Part shown: in pieces, positions 38,900 to 50,347 of the stretch
Position numbering within the stretch: the first letter of the stretch is position 1
How the letters are laid out: the number at the start of each line of letters is the position of its first letter
DNA from: Aristolochia californica
Taxonomy: Eukaryota; Streptophyta; Magnoliopsida; Piperales; Aristolochiaceae
NCBI GenBank assembly: GCA_029961685.1
Contig: JARWKL010000009.1
Span: 18,781,237 to 18,845,236, forward strand
DNA: 64,000 bases
Reading direction: 5' to 3'
Program-made: the position numbers and the translations under genes
Notes under the pieces: generated by a model
Seen by the model: only the letters and a program-made list of their open reading frames with translations
The model's database searches: none
Told to the model about the DNA's origin: nothing

Positions 38900-40252
38900 A
38901 GGTTTTGCAATCGTCGGGAAAAGGTGAGGCGAGGGAATTTTAACTGAGTGTTGAATCCCAACCCAAAAGTCATTCCTTACAAAAAATATGGCCCATTACG
39001 CATGATAAATCACTTTACAATCAACAATGATCGTTAGGTCAGCTCTTTGTAAATGGGCAAAATAATGGCTTGTTTGACTCGGTTAAATATCTCACCGCCC
39101 GTTCACTTGAGAATTTAATGAGCAATTTTTTATTCTCTTTAAAAGGTTTAGATCCATTGGTCATTTGCATCTTTAACATGTTTCAAGCATGCGTATCCAT
39201 TTTTTTAAGCATGCGTAGATATATCATTTTGCTATCAAATTCCAAGCTATTGGGGATGTTGTACTAGTGGAATTTCTCAAACTTGGATGACAAAACTTTT
39301 GTGTTCATTTGTGGAGTGTGAATAAATTTTCTTTACTTACATTTTTTATTGCTTTAAATTTTTTCCAAACACAAACTCTAAAATTTTCATTTCGTTGTCA
39401 TCTATTCTCTATTTTGTCTACGAGATGAAGGGAAAAGTGAAAACTCAAGTTTTGATTTAAGAAAAAAGTATAAATCTAAAATGGAAATGCACAATGGAAA
39501 ATTATAGAGAGAGATATTTCCAAAAAGTTTCTATAATTTTTAGGGATTTAAACCTCTTTTTAGTTTTTATATATCAGGTTTTGCAGTAGTCGGGAAAAGG
39601 GGAGGCGAGGGAATTTTAACTGAGTGTTGAATCCCTACCCAAAAGTCAGTCCTTACAAAAATATGGCTCGTTACGCATGATAAAACACTATACAATCCCT
39701 CAATGATCGTTAGGTAAGCTTTTTGTAAATGGGCGAAATAATAGCTTGTTTGACTCGGATAAATATCCCACCGCACGTTCACTTGATAATTCATTGAGAG
39801 GTTTGCTATTCTCTTTAAAAGGTTTAGATCCATAGGTCATTTGCATCTTTAACATGTTTAAAGCATGCAAATCCATTTTTTAAAGCATGTGTAGAAAAAT
39901 CACTTTCTTATCAAATTCCAATCTATTGGGGTTGTTGAACTAGTGGAATTTCCCAAACTTGGATGACAAAACTTTTGTGTTCATTTGTGGTGTGTGAATA
40001 AATTTTCTTTACTTACATTTGTTATTGCTTTAAAGTTTTTCGATACACAAAGTCTAAAATTTTCATTTGGTTGTCATCTATTATCTTTTTTTACTAGGAG
40101 ATGAAGGGAAAAGTGAAAACTCAAGTTTTGATTTAAGAAAAATGTATACATCTAAAATGGAAATGCACAATGCACAAATATAGAGAGAGATATTTCCAAA
40201 AAGTTTTCTGTAAATTTTAGGGATTTAAACCTCATTTTAGTTTTTATATATC
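38900..40252 (+). repeat. Two monomers, duplicated again at 44953-46300
   Basis: The units at 38900 and 39576 match those at 44953 and 45627. The first pair shares CTCTTTGTAAAT, TTGCTATCAAATTCC and GGGGATGTT. The second pair shares CTTGATAATTCATTGAGAGG and GTTTAAAGCATGCAAATCC. The offset is about 6,052 bp. The pair therefore belongs to a local duplication that spans the composite block. Confidence 0.82.
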
Positions 40253-41190
40253 AGGTTTTGAAATCGTCGGGAAAAAGAAAGGCGAGGGAATTTTAATTGA
40301 GTGTTGAATCCCAACCCAAAAGTCATTCCTTACAAAAATATGGCTCGTTACTCATGATAAATCACTTTACAATCATTAATGATCGTTAGGTCAGCTTTTT
40401 GTAAATGGGCAAAATAATGGCTTGTTTGACTCGATTAAATATCCCACCGCATGTTCACTTGATAATTTAATGAGCAGTTTTTTATTCTCTTTTAAAGGTT
40501 TGGATCCATAAGTCATTTGCATCTTTATCATGTTCCAAGCATGCATATCCATTTTTTAAAGCATGTGTAGAAAAAACTCTTTCTTATCAAATTCCAAGCT
40601 ATTGGGTTGTTGAACTAGTGGAATTTCCAAAACTTGGATGACAAAACTTTTGTGTTCATTTTGTGGTGTGTGAATAAATTTCCTTTACTTACTTTTGTTA
40701 TTGTTTTATATTTTTTCTATACACAGACTCCAAAATTTTCATTTCGTTGTAAACTATTCTCTTTTTTGTCTACGAGATATAGGGAAAAGTGAAACTCAAA
40801 TTTTGATTTAACAAAAAGTACACATCTAAAATGGAAATGCACAATAGAAAATTATAGAGAGGCAATCTATTGGGGTTGTTAAACTAGTGGAATTTCCCAA
40901 ACTTGGATGACAAAACATTTGTGTTCATTTGTGGTGTGTGAATAAATTTCACTTACGTTTGTTATTGCTCTAAATTTTTTCCATACACAAACTCTAATAT
41001 TTTCATTTCGTCAATCTATTCTCTTTTTTTTTCTACGAGATGAAGGGAAAATTGAAAACTCAAGTTTTGATTTAAGAAAAATGTATACATCTAAAATGGA
41101 AATGCACAATACACAAAAATAGAGAGCGATATTTCCAAAATGTTTCTGTAATTTTTAGGGATTTAAACCTCTTTTTAGTTTTTATATATT
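40253..41190 (+). repeat. Composite unit 1 of the 940-bp array
   Basis: The junction is at about 40,858-40,870. The 5' part has the three-G ATTGGGTTGTTGAAC form. Near 41,008 the segment usually read as CATTTCGTTGTCATCTATTC is shortened by 4 bp. Confidence 0.88.
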
Positions 41191-42128
41191 AGGTTTTTCA
41201 ATCGTCGGGAAAAGGGGGGCAGAGGGAATTTAAACTGAGTGTTGAATCCCAACCCAAAAGACATTCCTTACAAAAATATGGCCCGTTACGCATGATAAAT
41301 CACTTTGAAATCATCAATGAACGTTAGGTCAGCGTTTGTAAATGGGAAAAATAATGGCTTGCTTGACTCGGTTAAATATCCCACCGCATGTTCACTTGAG
41401 AATTTAATGAGCAATTTTTTATTCTCTTTAAAGGTTTGGATCCATAGGTCATTTGCATCTTTAACATGTAGCAAGCATGCATATCCATTTTTTAAAGCAT
41501 GTGTAGAAATATCTCTTTGTTATCAAATTCCAAGATATTGGGGTTGCTGTACTAGTGGAATTTCTCAAACTTGGATGACAAAACTTTTGTGTTCATTTGT
41601 GGCATGTTAATAAATCTTCTTTACTTACGTTTTTTATTGCTTTAAAGTTTTTACATACACAAACTCTGAAATTTTCATTTTGTTGTCATCTATTCTCTTT
41701 TTTGACTACGAGATGAAGGAAAAAGTGAAAACTCAAGTTTTGATTTAAGAAAGATGTATACATCTAAAATGGAAATGCACAATGGAAAATTATAGAGAAC
41801 CAATCTGTTGGGGTCCTTAAACTAGTGGAATTTCCCAAACATGGATGCAAAACTTTTGTGTTCATTTGTGGTGTGTGAATAAATTTTACTTACGTTTGTT
41901 ATCGCTTTAAATTTTTTCCATACACAAACTCTAAAATTGTCATTTTGTTGTCATCTATTCTCTGTTTTGTCTACGAGGTGAAAGGAAAAGTGAAAACTCA
42001 AGTTTTGTTTTAAGAAAAATGTATACATGTAAAATGGAAATGCACAATGCACATATATAGAGAGAGATGTTTCAAAAACGTTTCTGTAATTTTTTGGGAT
42101 TTAAACTTGCTTTTAGTTTTTATATATC
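41191..42128 (+). repeat. Composite unit 2 of the 940-bp array
   Basis: The junction reads GAGAACCAATCTGTTGGGG at about 41,796. A 2-bp loss near 41,332 (AGCGTTTGTAAATGGG) and loss of one A near 41,430 shift frames and create the longest open frame of the window (101 codons, 41305-41610). Sister units are interrupted at the same place, so this is not a gene. Confidence 0.88.
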
Positions 42129-43068
42129 TGGTTTTGCAATCGTCCGGAAAAGGGGAGGCGAGGGAATTTTAACTGAGTGTTGAATCCCCACCCAAAAGTC
42201 ATTCCTTACAAAAATATGGCCTGTTACGCATGATAAATCACTTTACATTCATCAATGATCGTGAGGTCAGCTTTTTTTAAATGGGCCAAATAATGGCTTG
42301 TTTGACTCGGTTAAATATCCCACCGCACGTTCATTTGAGAATTTAATGAGCAATTTTTTATTCTCTTTAAAAGGTTTGGATCCATCGGTCACTTATATCT
42401 TTTACATGTTTCAAGTAGGCATATCCATTTTTTATATAATGTGTAGAAATATCTCTTTCTTATCAAATTCCAATCTATTGGTATTGTTGAACTAGTGGAA
42501 TATCCAAAACTTGGATGACAAAACTTTTGTGTTCATTTGTAGTGTGTGAATAAATTTTCTTTACTTACGTTTGTTATTGCTTTAAATTTTTTCCAAACAC
42601 AAACTCTAATATTTTCATTTGGTTGACATCTATTCTCTTTTTAGTCTAGGAGATCAAGGGAAAAGTGAAAACTCAAGTTTTGATTTAAGCAAAAAGTATA
42701 CATCTAAAATGGAAATGCACAATGGAAAATTATTGAGAGACAATCTATTGGGGTGGTTAAACTAGTGGAATTTCCGAAACGTGGAAGACAAACTTTTGTG
42801 TTCATTTGTGGAATGTGAATAAATTTCCCTTATGTTTGTTATTGCTTTAAATTTTTTCCATACACAAACTCTAAAATTTTCATTTCGTTGTCATCTATTC
42901 TCCTTTTTTCTACGAGATGAAGGGAAAAGTGAAAACTCAAGTTTTGATTTAAGAAAAATGTATACACCTAAAATGGAAATGCACAATACACAAAAAATAG
43001 AGAGCGATATTTCCAAATTGTTTCTGTAATTATTAGGGTTTTAAACCTTTTTTTAGTTTTTATATATC
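42129..43068 (+). repeat. Composite unit 3 of the 940-bp array
   Basis: The junction reads GAGAGACAATCTATTGGGG at about 42,735. The GCATGC dyad core is lost in the 5' part (CAAGTAGGCATATCC near 42,412), one of the few units without it. Confidence 0.87.
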
Positions 43069-44007
43069 AGGTTTTGCAATCGTCGGGAAATGGGGAGGCG
43101 AGGGAATTTTAACTCGGTGCTGAATCCCAACCCAAAAGTCATTCCTTACAAAAATATGGCCCGTTACGCATGATAAATCACTTTACAATCATCAATGATC
43201 GTTAGGTCAGCTTTTTGTAAATGGGCAAAAGAATGGCTTGTTTGACTCGGTTAAATATCCCACCGCACGTTCACTTGAGAATTTAATGAGAAATTTTTAT
43301 TCTCTTTAAAAGGTTTGGATCCAGCGGTCACTTGCATCTTTAACATGTTCCATGCATGCATATCCACTTTTTAAAGCATGGGTAGAAATATCTCTCTCTT
43401 ATCAAATTCCAATCTATTGGGGTTGTTGAACTAGTGGAATTTCCCAAACTTGGATGACAAAACTTTTGTGTTCATTTGTGGTGTGTGAATAAATTTTCTT
43501 TACTTACGTTTGTTATTGCTCTAAATTTTTTCCATATACAAACTCTAAAATTTTCAGTTGGTTGTCATCTATTCTCTTTTTTGTCTACGCGATGAAGGGA
43601 AATGTGAAAACTCAAGTTTTGATTTAAGGAAAAAGTATACATCTAAAATGGAAATGCACAATGGAAAATTATAGAGAGGTAATCTATTGGGGTTGTTAAA
43701 CTAGTGGAATTTCCAAAACTTGGATGACATACTTTTGTGTTCATTTGTGGTGTGTGAATAAATTTTACTTACGTTTTTTATTGCTTTAAATTTTTTCCAT
43801 ACACAAAGTCTAAAATTTTCATTTCGTTGTCATCTATTCTGTTTTTTTTCTTCGAGATGAAGGGAAAAGTGAAAACTCAAGTTTTGATTTAAGAAAAATG
43901 TATACATCTAAAATGGAAATGCACAATACAAAAAAATAGAGAGCGATATTTCCAAAATGTTTCTGTAATTATTAGGGATTTAAACCTCTTTTTAGTTTTT
44001 ATATATC
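43069..44007 (+). repeat. Composite unit 4 of the 940-bp array
   Basis: The junction reads GAGAGGTAATCTATTGGGG at about 43,675. It shares CGGTCACTTGCATC near 43,326 and AGAAATTTTTATTCTC with unit 5, so these two are the closest neighbours in the array. Confidence 0.87.
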
Positions 44008-44952
44008 AGGTTTTGCAATCGTCGGGAAAAGGGCAGGCGAGGGAATTTTAACTCAGTGTTGAATCCCAACCAAAAAGTCATTCCTTACAAAAATATGGCC
44101 CGTTACACATGATAAATCACTTTACAATCATCAATGATCGTTAGGTCAGCTTTTTGTAAATGGGCAAAATAATGGCTTGTTTGACTCGATTAAATATCCC
44201 ACCGCACGTTCACTTGAGAATTTAATGAGAAATTTTTATTCTCTTTAAAAGGTTTGGATCCATCAGTCACTTGCATCTTTAACATGTTTCAAGCATGCAT
44301 ATCGACTTTTTAAAGCATGTGTGGAAATATCTCTTTTTTATGAAATTCCAATCTATTGGGGTTGTTGAACTAGTGGAATTTCCCAAACTTGGATAACAAA
44401 ACTTTTGTGTTCATTTGTGGTGTGTGAATAAATTTAAATTTTCTTTACTAACGTTTGTTATTGCTTTAAATTTTTTCCATACACAAACTCTAAAATTTTC
44501 ATTTGGTTGTCATCTATTCTCTTTTTTGTCTACGAGATGAAAGGAAATGTGAAAACTCAAGTTTTGATTTAAGAAAAAAGTATACATCTAAAATGGAAAT
44601 GCACAAAGGAAAATTATAGAGAGGCAATCTATTTGGGTTGTTAAACTAGTGGAATTTCCCAAACTTGGATGACAAACTTTTGTGTTCATTTGTGGTGTGT
44701 GAATAAATTTTACTTACGTTTGTTACTGCTTTAAATTTTTTCCATACACAAACTCTAAAATTTTCATTTCGTTGTCATCTATTCACTTTTTTTTCTACGA
44801 GATGAAGGGAAAAGTGAAAACTGAAGTTTTGATTTAAGAAAAATGTATACATCTAAAATGGAAATGCACAATACACAAAAATAGAGAGAGAGATTTCCAA
44901 AATGTTTCTGTAGTTTTTAGGTATTTAAACCTCTATTTAGTTTTTATACATT
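44008..44952 (+). repeat. Composite unit 5 of the 940-bp array
   Basis: The junction reads GAGAGGCAATCTATTTGGG at about 44,620. A short tandem duplication at about 44,432 (AAATTTAAATTTTC) explains its 945-bp length. Confidence 0.87.
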
Positions 44953-47649
44953 AGGTTTTGCAATCGTCGGGAAAAGGGGAGGCGAGGGAATTTTAACTGA
45001 GTGTTGAATCCCAACCCAAAAGTCATTCCTTACAAAAATATGGCCTGTTACGCATGATAAATCACTTTACAATCATCAATGATCGTTAGGTCAACTCTTT
45101 GTAAATAGGCAAAATAATGGCTTGTTTGACTCGGTTAAATATCCCACTGCACGTTCACTTGAGAATTTAATGAGCAATTTTTTATTCTCTTGAAAAGTTT
45201 ATATCCATCGGTCATTTGCATCTTTAACATGTTTCAAGCATGCATATCCATTTTTTGAAGCATGCGTAGAAATATCTTTTTGCTATCAAATTCCAAGCTA
45301 TTGGGGATGTTATACTAGAGGAATTTCCCAAACTTGGATAACAAAACTTTAGTGTTCATATGTGGTGTGTGAAGAAATTTTCTTTACTTACGTTTTTTAT
45401 TGCTTTAAATTTTTTCCAAACACAAACTCTAAAATTTTCATTTCGTTGTCATCTATTCTCTATTGTGTCTACGAGATGAAGGGAAAAGTGAAAACTCAAG
45501 TTTTGATTTAAGAAAACAGTATACATCTAAAAAGGAAATGCACAATGGTAAATTATAAAGAGAGATATTTTCAAAAAGTTTCTATAATTTTTAGGGATTT
45601 AAACCTCTTTTTAGTTTTTATATATCAGGTTTTGCAGTCGTCGGGAAAAGGGGAAGCGAGGGAATTTTAACTGAGTGTTGAATCCCAACCCAAAATTCAT
45701 TCCTTAAAAAAATTTGGCTCATTACGCATGATAAATCATTTTACAATCCTCAATGATCGTTAGGTCAGCTTTTTGTAAATGGGCAAATAATGGCTTGTTT
45801 GACTCGGTTAAATATCCCACCACACGTTCACTTGATAATTCATTGAGAGGTTTGTTATTATCTTTAAAAGGTTTAGATCCATAGGTCATTTGAATCTTTA
45901 ACATGTTTAAAGCATGCAAATCCATTTTTTAAAGCATGTATAGAAAAATATCTTTCTTATCAAATTCCATTCTATTGGGGTTGTTGAACTAGTGGAATTT
46001 CCCAAACTTGGATGACAAAACTTTTGTGTTCATTTGTGGCGTGTGAATAAATTTTCTTTACAGACGTTTTTTATTGCTTTAAAGTTTTTCCATACACAAA
46101 CTCTAAATTTTTCATTTGGTTGTCATCTATTCTCTTTTTTGTCTACGAGATGAAGGGAAATGTGAAAACTCAAGTTTTGATTTAAGAAAACAGTATACAT
46201 CTAAAATGGAAATGCACAATGGAAAATTATAGAGAGAGATATTTCCAAAAAGTTTCTATAATTTTTAGGGATTTAAACATCTTTTTAGTTTTTATATATC
46301 AGGTTTTTCAGTCGTCGGGAAAAGGGAAGGCGAGGGAATTTCAACTGAGTGTTGAATCCCAACCCAAAAGTCATTCCTTACAAAAATATGGCTCGTTACG
46401 AATGATAAATCACTTTACAATCTCAATGATTGTTAGGTCAGCTTTTTGTAAATGGGCAAAATAATGGCTTGTTTGACTCGGCTAAATATCCCACCACACG
46501 TTCACTTGAGAATTCATTGAGAGGTTTGTTATTCTCTTTAAAAGGTTTAGATCCATAGGTCATTTGCATCTTTAACATGTTTAAAGCATGCAAATCCATT
46601 TTTTAAAGCATGTGTAGAAACATATCTATCTTATCAAATTCCAATCTATTGGGGTTGTTCAACTAGTGGAATTTCCCAAACTTGGATGAGAAAACTTTTG
46701 TGTTCATTTGTGGTGTGTTAATAAATTTTCTTTACTTACGTTTGTTATTGCTTTAAATTTTTTCCATACACAAACTCTAAAATTTTCATTTGGTTGTCAT
46801 CTATTCTCTTTTTTGTCTACGAGATGAAGGGAAATGTGAAAAATCAAGTTTTGATTTAAGAAAACAGTATACATCTAAAATGGAAATGCACAATGGAAAA
46901 TTATAGAGAGAGATATTTCCAAAAAGTTTCTATAATTTTTAGGGATTTAAACTTCTTTTTAGTTCTTATATATCTGGTTTTGCAGTCGTCGGGAAAAGGG
47001 GAGGCGAGGGAATTTTAACTGAGTGTTGAATCCCAACCCAAAAGTCATTCCTTACAAAAATAAGGCTCGTTACACATGATAAATCCCTTTAAAATCCTCA
47101 ATGATCGTTAGGTCAGCTTTTTGTAAATGGGCAAAATAATGGCTTGTTTGATTCGGCTAAAAATCCCACCACACGTTCACTTGAGAATTCATTGAGAGGT
47201 TTGTTATTCTCTTTAAAAGGTTTAGATTCATAGGTCATTTGCATCTTTAACATGTTTAAAGCATGCAAATCCATTTTTTAAAGCATGTGTAGAAAAATCT
47301 CTTTCTTATCAAATTCCAATCTATTGGGGTTGTTGAACTAGTGGAATTTCCCAAACTTGGATGACAAAACTTTTGTGTTCATTTGTGGTGTGTGAATAAA
47401 TTTTCATTACTTACGTTTGTTATTGTTTAAAATTTTTTCCATACAAAAAGTTTAAAATTTTCTTTTCGTTGTCATCTATTATCTTTTTTGTCTACGAGAT
47501 GAAGGGAAAAGTGAAAACTCATGTTTTGATTTAAGAAAGATGTATACATCTAAAATGGAAATGCACAATGCACAAATATAGAGAAAGATATTTCCAAAAA
47601 GTTTCTATAATTATTAAGTATTTAAACCTCTTTTTAGTTTTTATATATC
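44953..47649 (+). repeat. Four monomers, three of one subtype
   Basis: Starts lie at about 44953, 45627, 46301 and 46975. The last three share CAGTCGTCGGG at the start, TTCATTGAGAGGTTTGTTATT and GTTTAAAGCATGCAAATCC. They are a short single-monomer expansion of the subtype also found at 39576. Confidence 0.86.
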
Positions 47650-50347
47650 AGGTTTTGCAATCGTCAGTAAAAGGGGTGGCGAGTGAATTTTAACTGAGTG
47701 TTGAATCCCAACCCAAAAATCATTCCTTACAAAAATATGGCCCGTTACGCATGATAAATCACTTTACAATCATCAATGATCGTTAGGTCAGCATTTTGTA
47801 AATGGGCAAAATAATGGCTTGTTTGACTCGGTTAAATATCCCACCGCACGTTCACTTGAGAATTTAATGACTAGTTTTTTATTCTCTTTAAAAGGTTTGG
47901 ATCCATAGGGCATATGCGTCTTTAACATGTTTCAAGCATACATATCCATTTTTTAAAGCATGTGAAAAAATATCTCTTTGTCATCAAATTCCAAGCTATT
48001 GGGGTTGTTGAACTAGTGGAATTTCCCAAACTTGAATGACAAAACTTTTGTGTTCATTTGTGGTGGGTGAAGAAATTTTTTTTACTTACATTTTTTATTG
48101 CTTTAACTTTTTTCCATGCACAAAGTCTAAAATTTTCATTTTGTTGTCATTTGTTCTCTGTTTTGTCTACGAGATGGAGGGAAAAGTGAAAACTCAAGTT
48201 TTGATTTAAGAGAGAAGTACAGATCTAAAATGGAAATGCACAATGGAAAATTATAGAGAGAGATATTTCCAAAACGTTTCTGTAATTTTTAGGGATTTAA
48301 ACCTCTTTTTAGTTTTTATAGATCAGGTTTTACAATCGTCGGGAAAAGGGGAGGCGAGGGAATTTTAACTGAGTGTTGAATTCCAACCCAAAAGTCATTC
48401 CAAAAAAAAATATGGCCGGTTACGCATGATAAATCACTTTACAATCATCAATGATCGTTAGGTGAGCTTTTTGTAAATGGGCAAAATAATGGCTTGTTTG
48501 ACTTATTTAAATATCCCACCGCACGTTCACTTGAGAATTCAATGAGCGGTTTGTTATTCTCTTTAAAAGGTTTGGATCCATAGGTCATTTGCAGCTTCAA
48601 CATGTTTCAAGAATGCATATCCATTTTTTAAAACATGTGTAGCAAATCTCTTTCTTATCAAATTCCAATCTGTTGGGTTTGTTGAACTAGTGGAATTTCC
48701 CAAACTTGGATGACAAAACTTTTGTGTCCATTTGTGGTGTGTGAATAAATTTTCAATACTTACGTTTGTTATTGCTTAAAATTTTTTCCATACACAAACT
48801 CTAAAATTTTCATTTCGTTGTCATCAATTCTCTTTTTTGTCTGCGAGATGAAGGGAAATGTGAAAAATCAAGTTTTTATTTAAGAAAAATTTATACATCT
48901 AAAATGGAAATGCACAATGCACAAATATAGAGAGAGATATTTCCAAAAAAATTCTGTAATTTTTAGGTATTTAAACCTCTTTTTAGTTTTAATATATCAG
49001 GTTTTGCAATTGTAAGGAAAAGGGGAGGCGAGAGAATTTTAACTGAGTGTTGAATCCCAACCAAAAAGTCATTGCTTACAAAAATATGGCCCGTTACGCA
49101 TGATAAATCACTTTACAATCATCAATGGTCATTAGGTCAGCTTTTTGTAAATGGGCAAAATAATGGCTTGTTTGACTCGGTTAAATATCCCACCGCACGT
49201 TCACTTGAGAATTTAATGAGCAGTATTTTATTCTCTTTAAAACGTTTGGATCCATAGGTCATTTGCATCTTTAACATTTTTCAAACATGCATATCCATTT
49301 TTTAAAGCGTGTGTAGAAAAATCTCTTTCTTATCAAATTCCGAGCTATTGGGTTGTTGAACTAGTGGAATTTCCCAAACTTACATGGCAAAACTTTTGTG
49401 TTCATTTGTGGTGTGTGAATAAATTTTCTTTACTTACCTTTGTTATTGCTTTAAATTTTTTCCATACACATACTCTAAAATTTTCATTTCATTGTCATCT
49501 ATTTTCTTTTTTGTCTACTAGATGGAAGGAAAAGGGAAAACTCAAGTTTTGATTTAAGAAAAAAGTATACATCTAAAATGGAAATGCACAATGGAAAATT
49601 ATAGAGAGAGATATTTCCAAAAAGTTTCTGTAACTTTTAGGGATTTAAACCTCTTTTTAGTTTTTATATATTAGGTTTTTTAATCGTCGGGAATAGGGGT
49701 GGGGAGGGAATTTTAACTGAGTGTGTAATCCCAACCCAAAAGTCATTCCTTACAAAAATATGGCCTGTTACGCATGATAAATAAATTTCCAATCATCACT
49801 GATCGTTAGGTCACCTTTTTGTAAATTGGCAAAATAATGGCTTGTTTGACTCAGTTAAATATCCCACCGCACGTTCACTTGAGAAGTCATTCAGCGGTTT
49901 GTTACTCTCTTTAAAAGGTTTGGATCCATAGGTCTTTTGCATCATTAACATGTTTCAAGCATGCATATCCTTTTTTTTTAGCATGTGTGGAAAAATCTCT
50001 TTCTTATCAAATTCCAATCTATTGGGGTTGTTGAACTAGTGGAATTTCCCAAACATGGATGACAAAACTTTTTTCTTCATTTGTGGTGTGTGAATAAATT
50101 TTCTTTACTTACATTTGTTATTGCTTTAAATTTTTTCCAAACACAAAGTCTAAAATTTTCATTTCATTGTCATCAATTCTCTTTTTTGTCTACGAGATGA
50201 AGACAAAAGTGAAAACTCAAGTTTTGATTTAAGAAAAATGTATACATCTAAAATGGAAATGCACGATGCACAAATATAAAGAGAGATCTTTCCAAAACTT
50301 TTCTGTAATCTTTAGGGATTTAAACCAATTTTTAGTTTTTACATATC
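47650..50347 (+). repeat. Four-monomer HOR (2.7 kb), copy 1
   Basis: Monomers start at 47650, 48325, 48999 and 49673. The first is marked by GTGGTGGGTGAA, CTTTAACTTTTTTCCATGC and GAGATGGAGGG. The second is marked by TCAAGAATGCATATCC and a TTTTCAATACTTACG change. The same order recurs at 50348 and 53023, with offsets of 2,698 and then 2,675 bp. Confidence 0.85.

Larger units (their letters stand above)
40253..44952 (+). repeat. Five consecutive composite units, 940-bp tandem array
   Basis: Units begin at 40253, 41191, 42129, 43069 and 44008, with lengths of 938, 938, 940, 939 and 945 bp. Each has the GAGAG-to-CAATCTATT fusion and the short AATAAATTTNACTTACG-type 3' part. No ordinary 675-bp monomer intervenes. 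Here the fused unit itself is the amplification unit, which replaces the original monomer for 4.7 kb. Confidence 0.92.

Noticed and set aside
39567..39833. Reverse-strand open frame of 88 codons
   Set aside because: Most other monomers have stops in the same frame. There is no recognisable domain, and the frame crosses the monomer boundary, so it depends on tandem arrangement.
41305..41610. Longest forward open frame (101 codons)
   Set aside because: It arises from small deletions in one composite unit. All sister units are interrupted, and an overlapping reverse-strand frame of 62 codons at the same place is equally chance-like.
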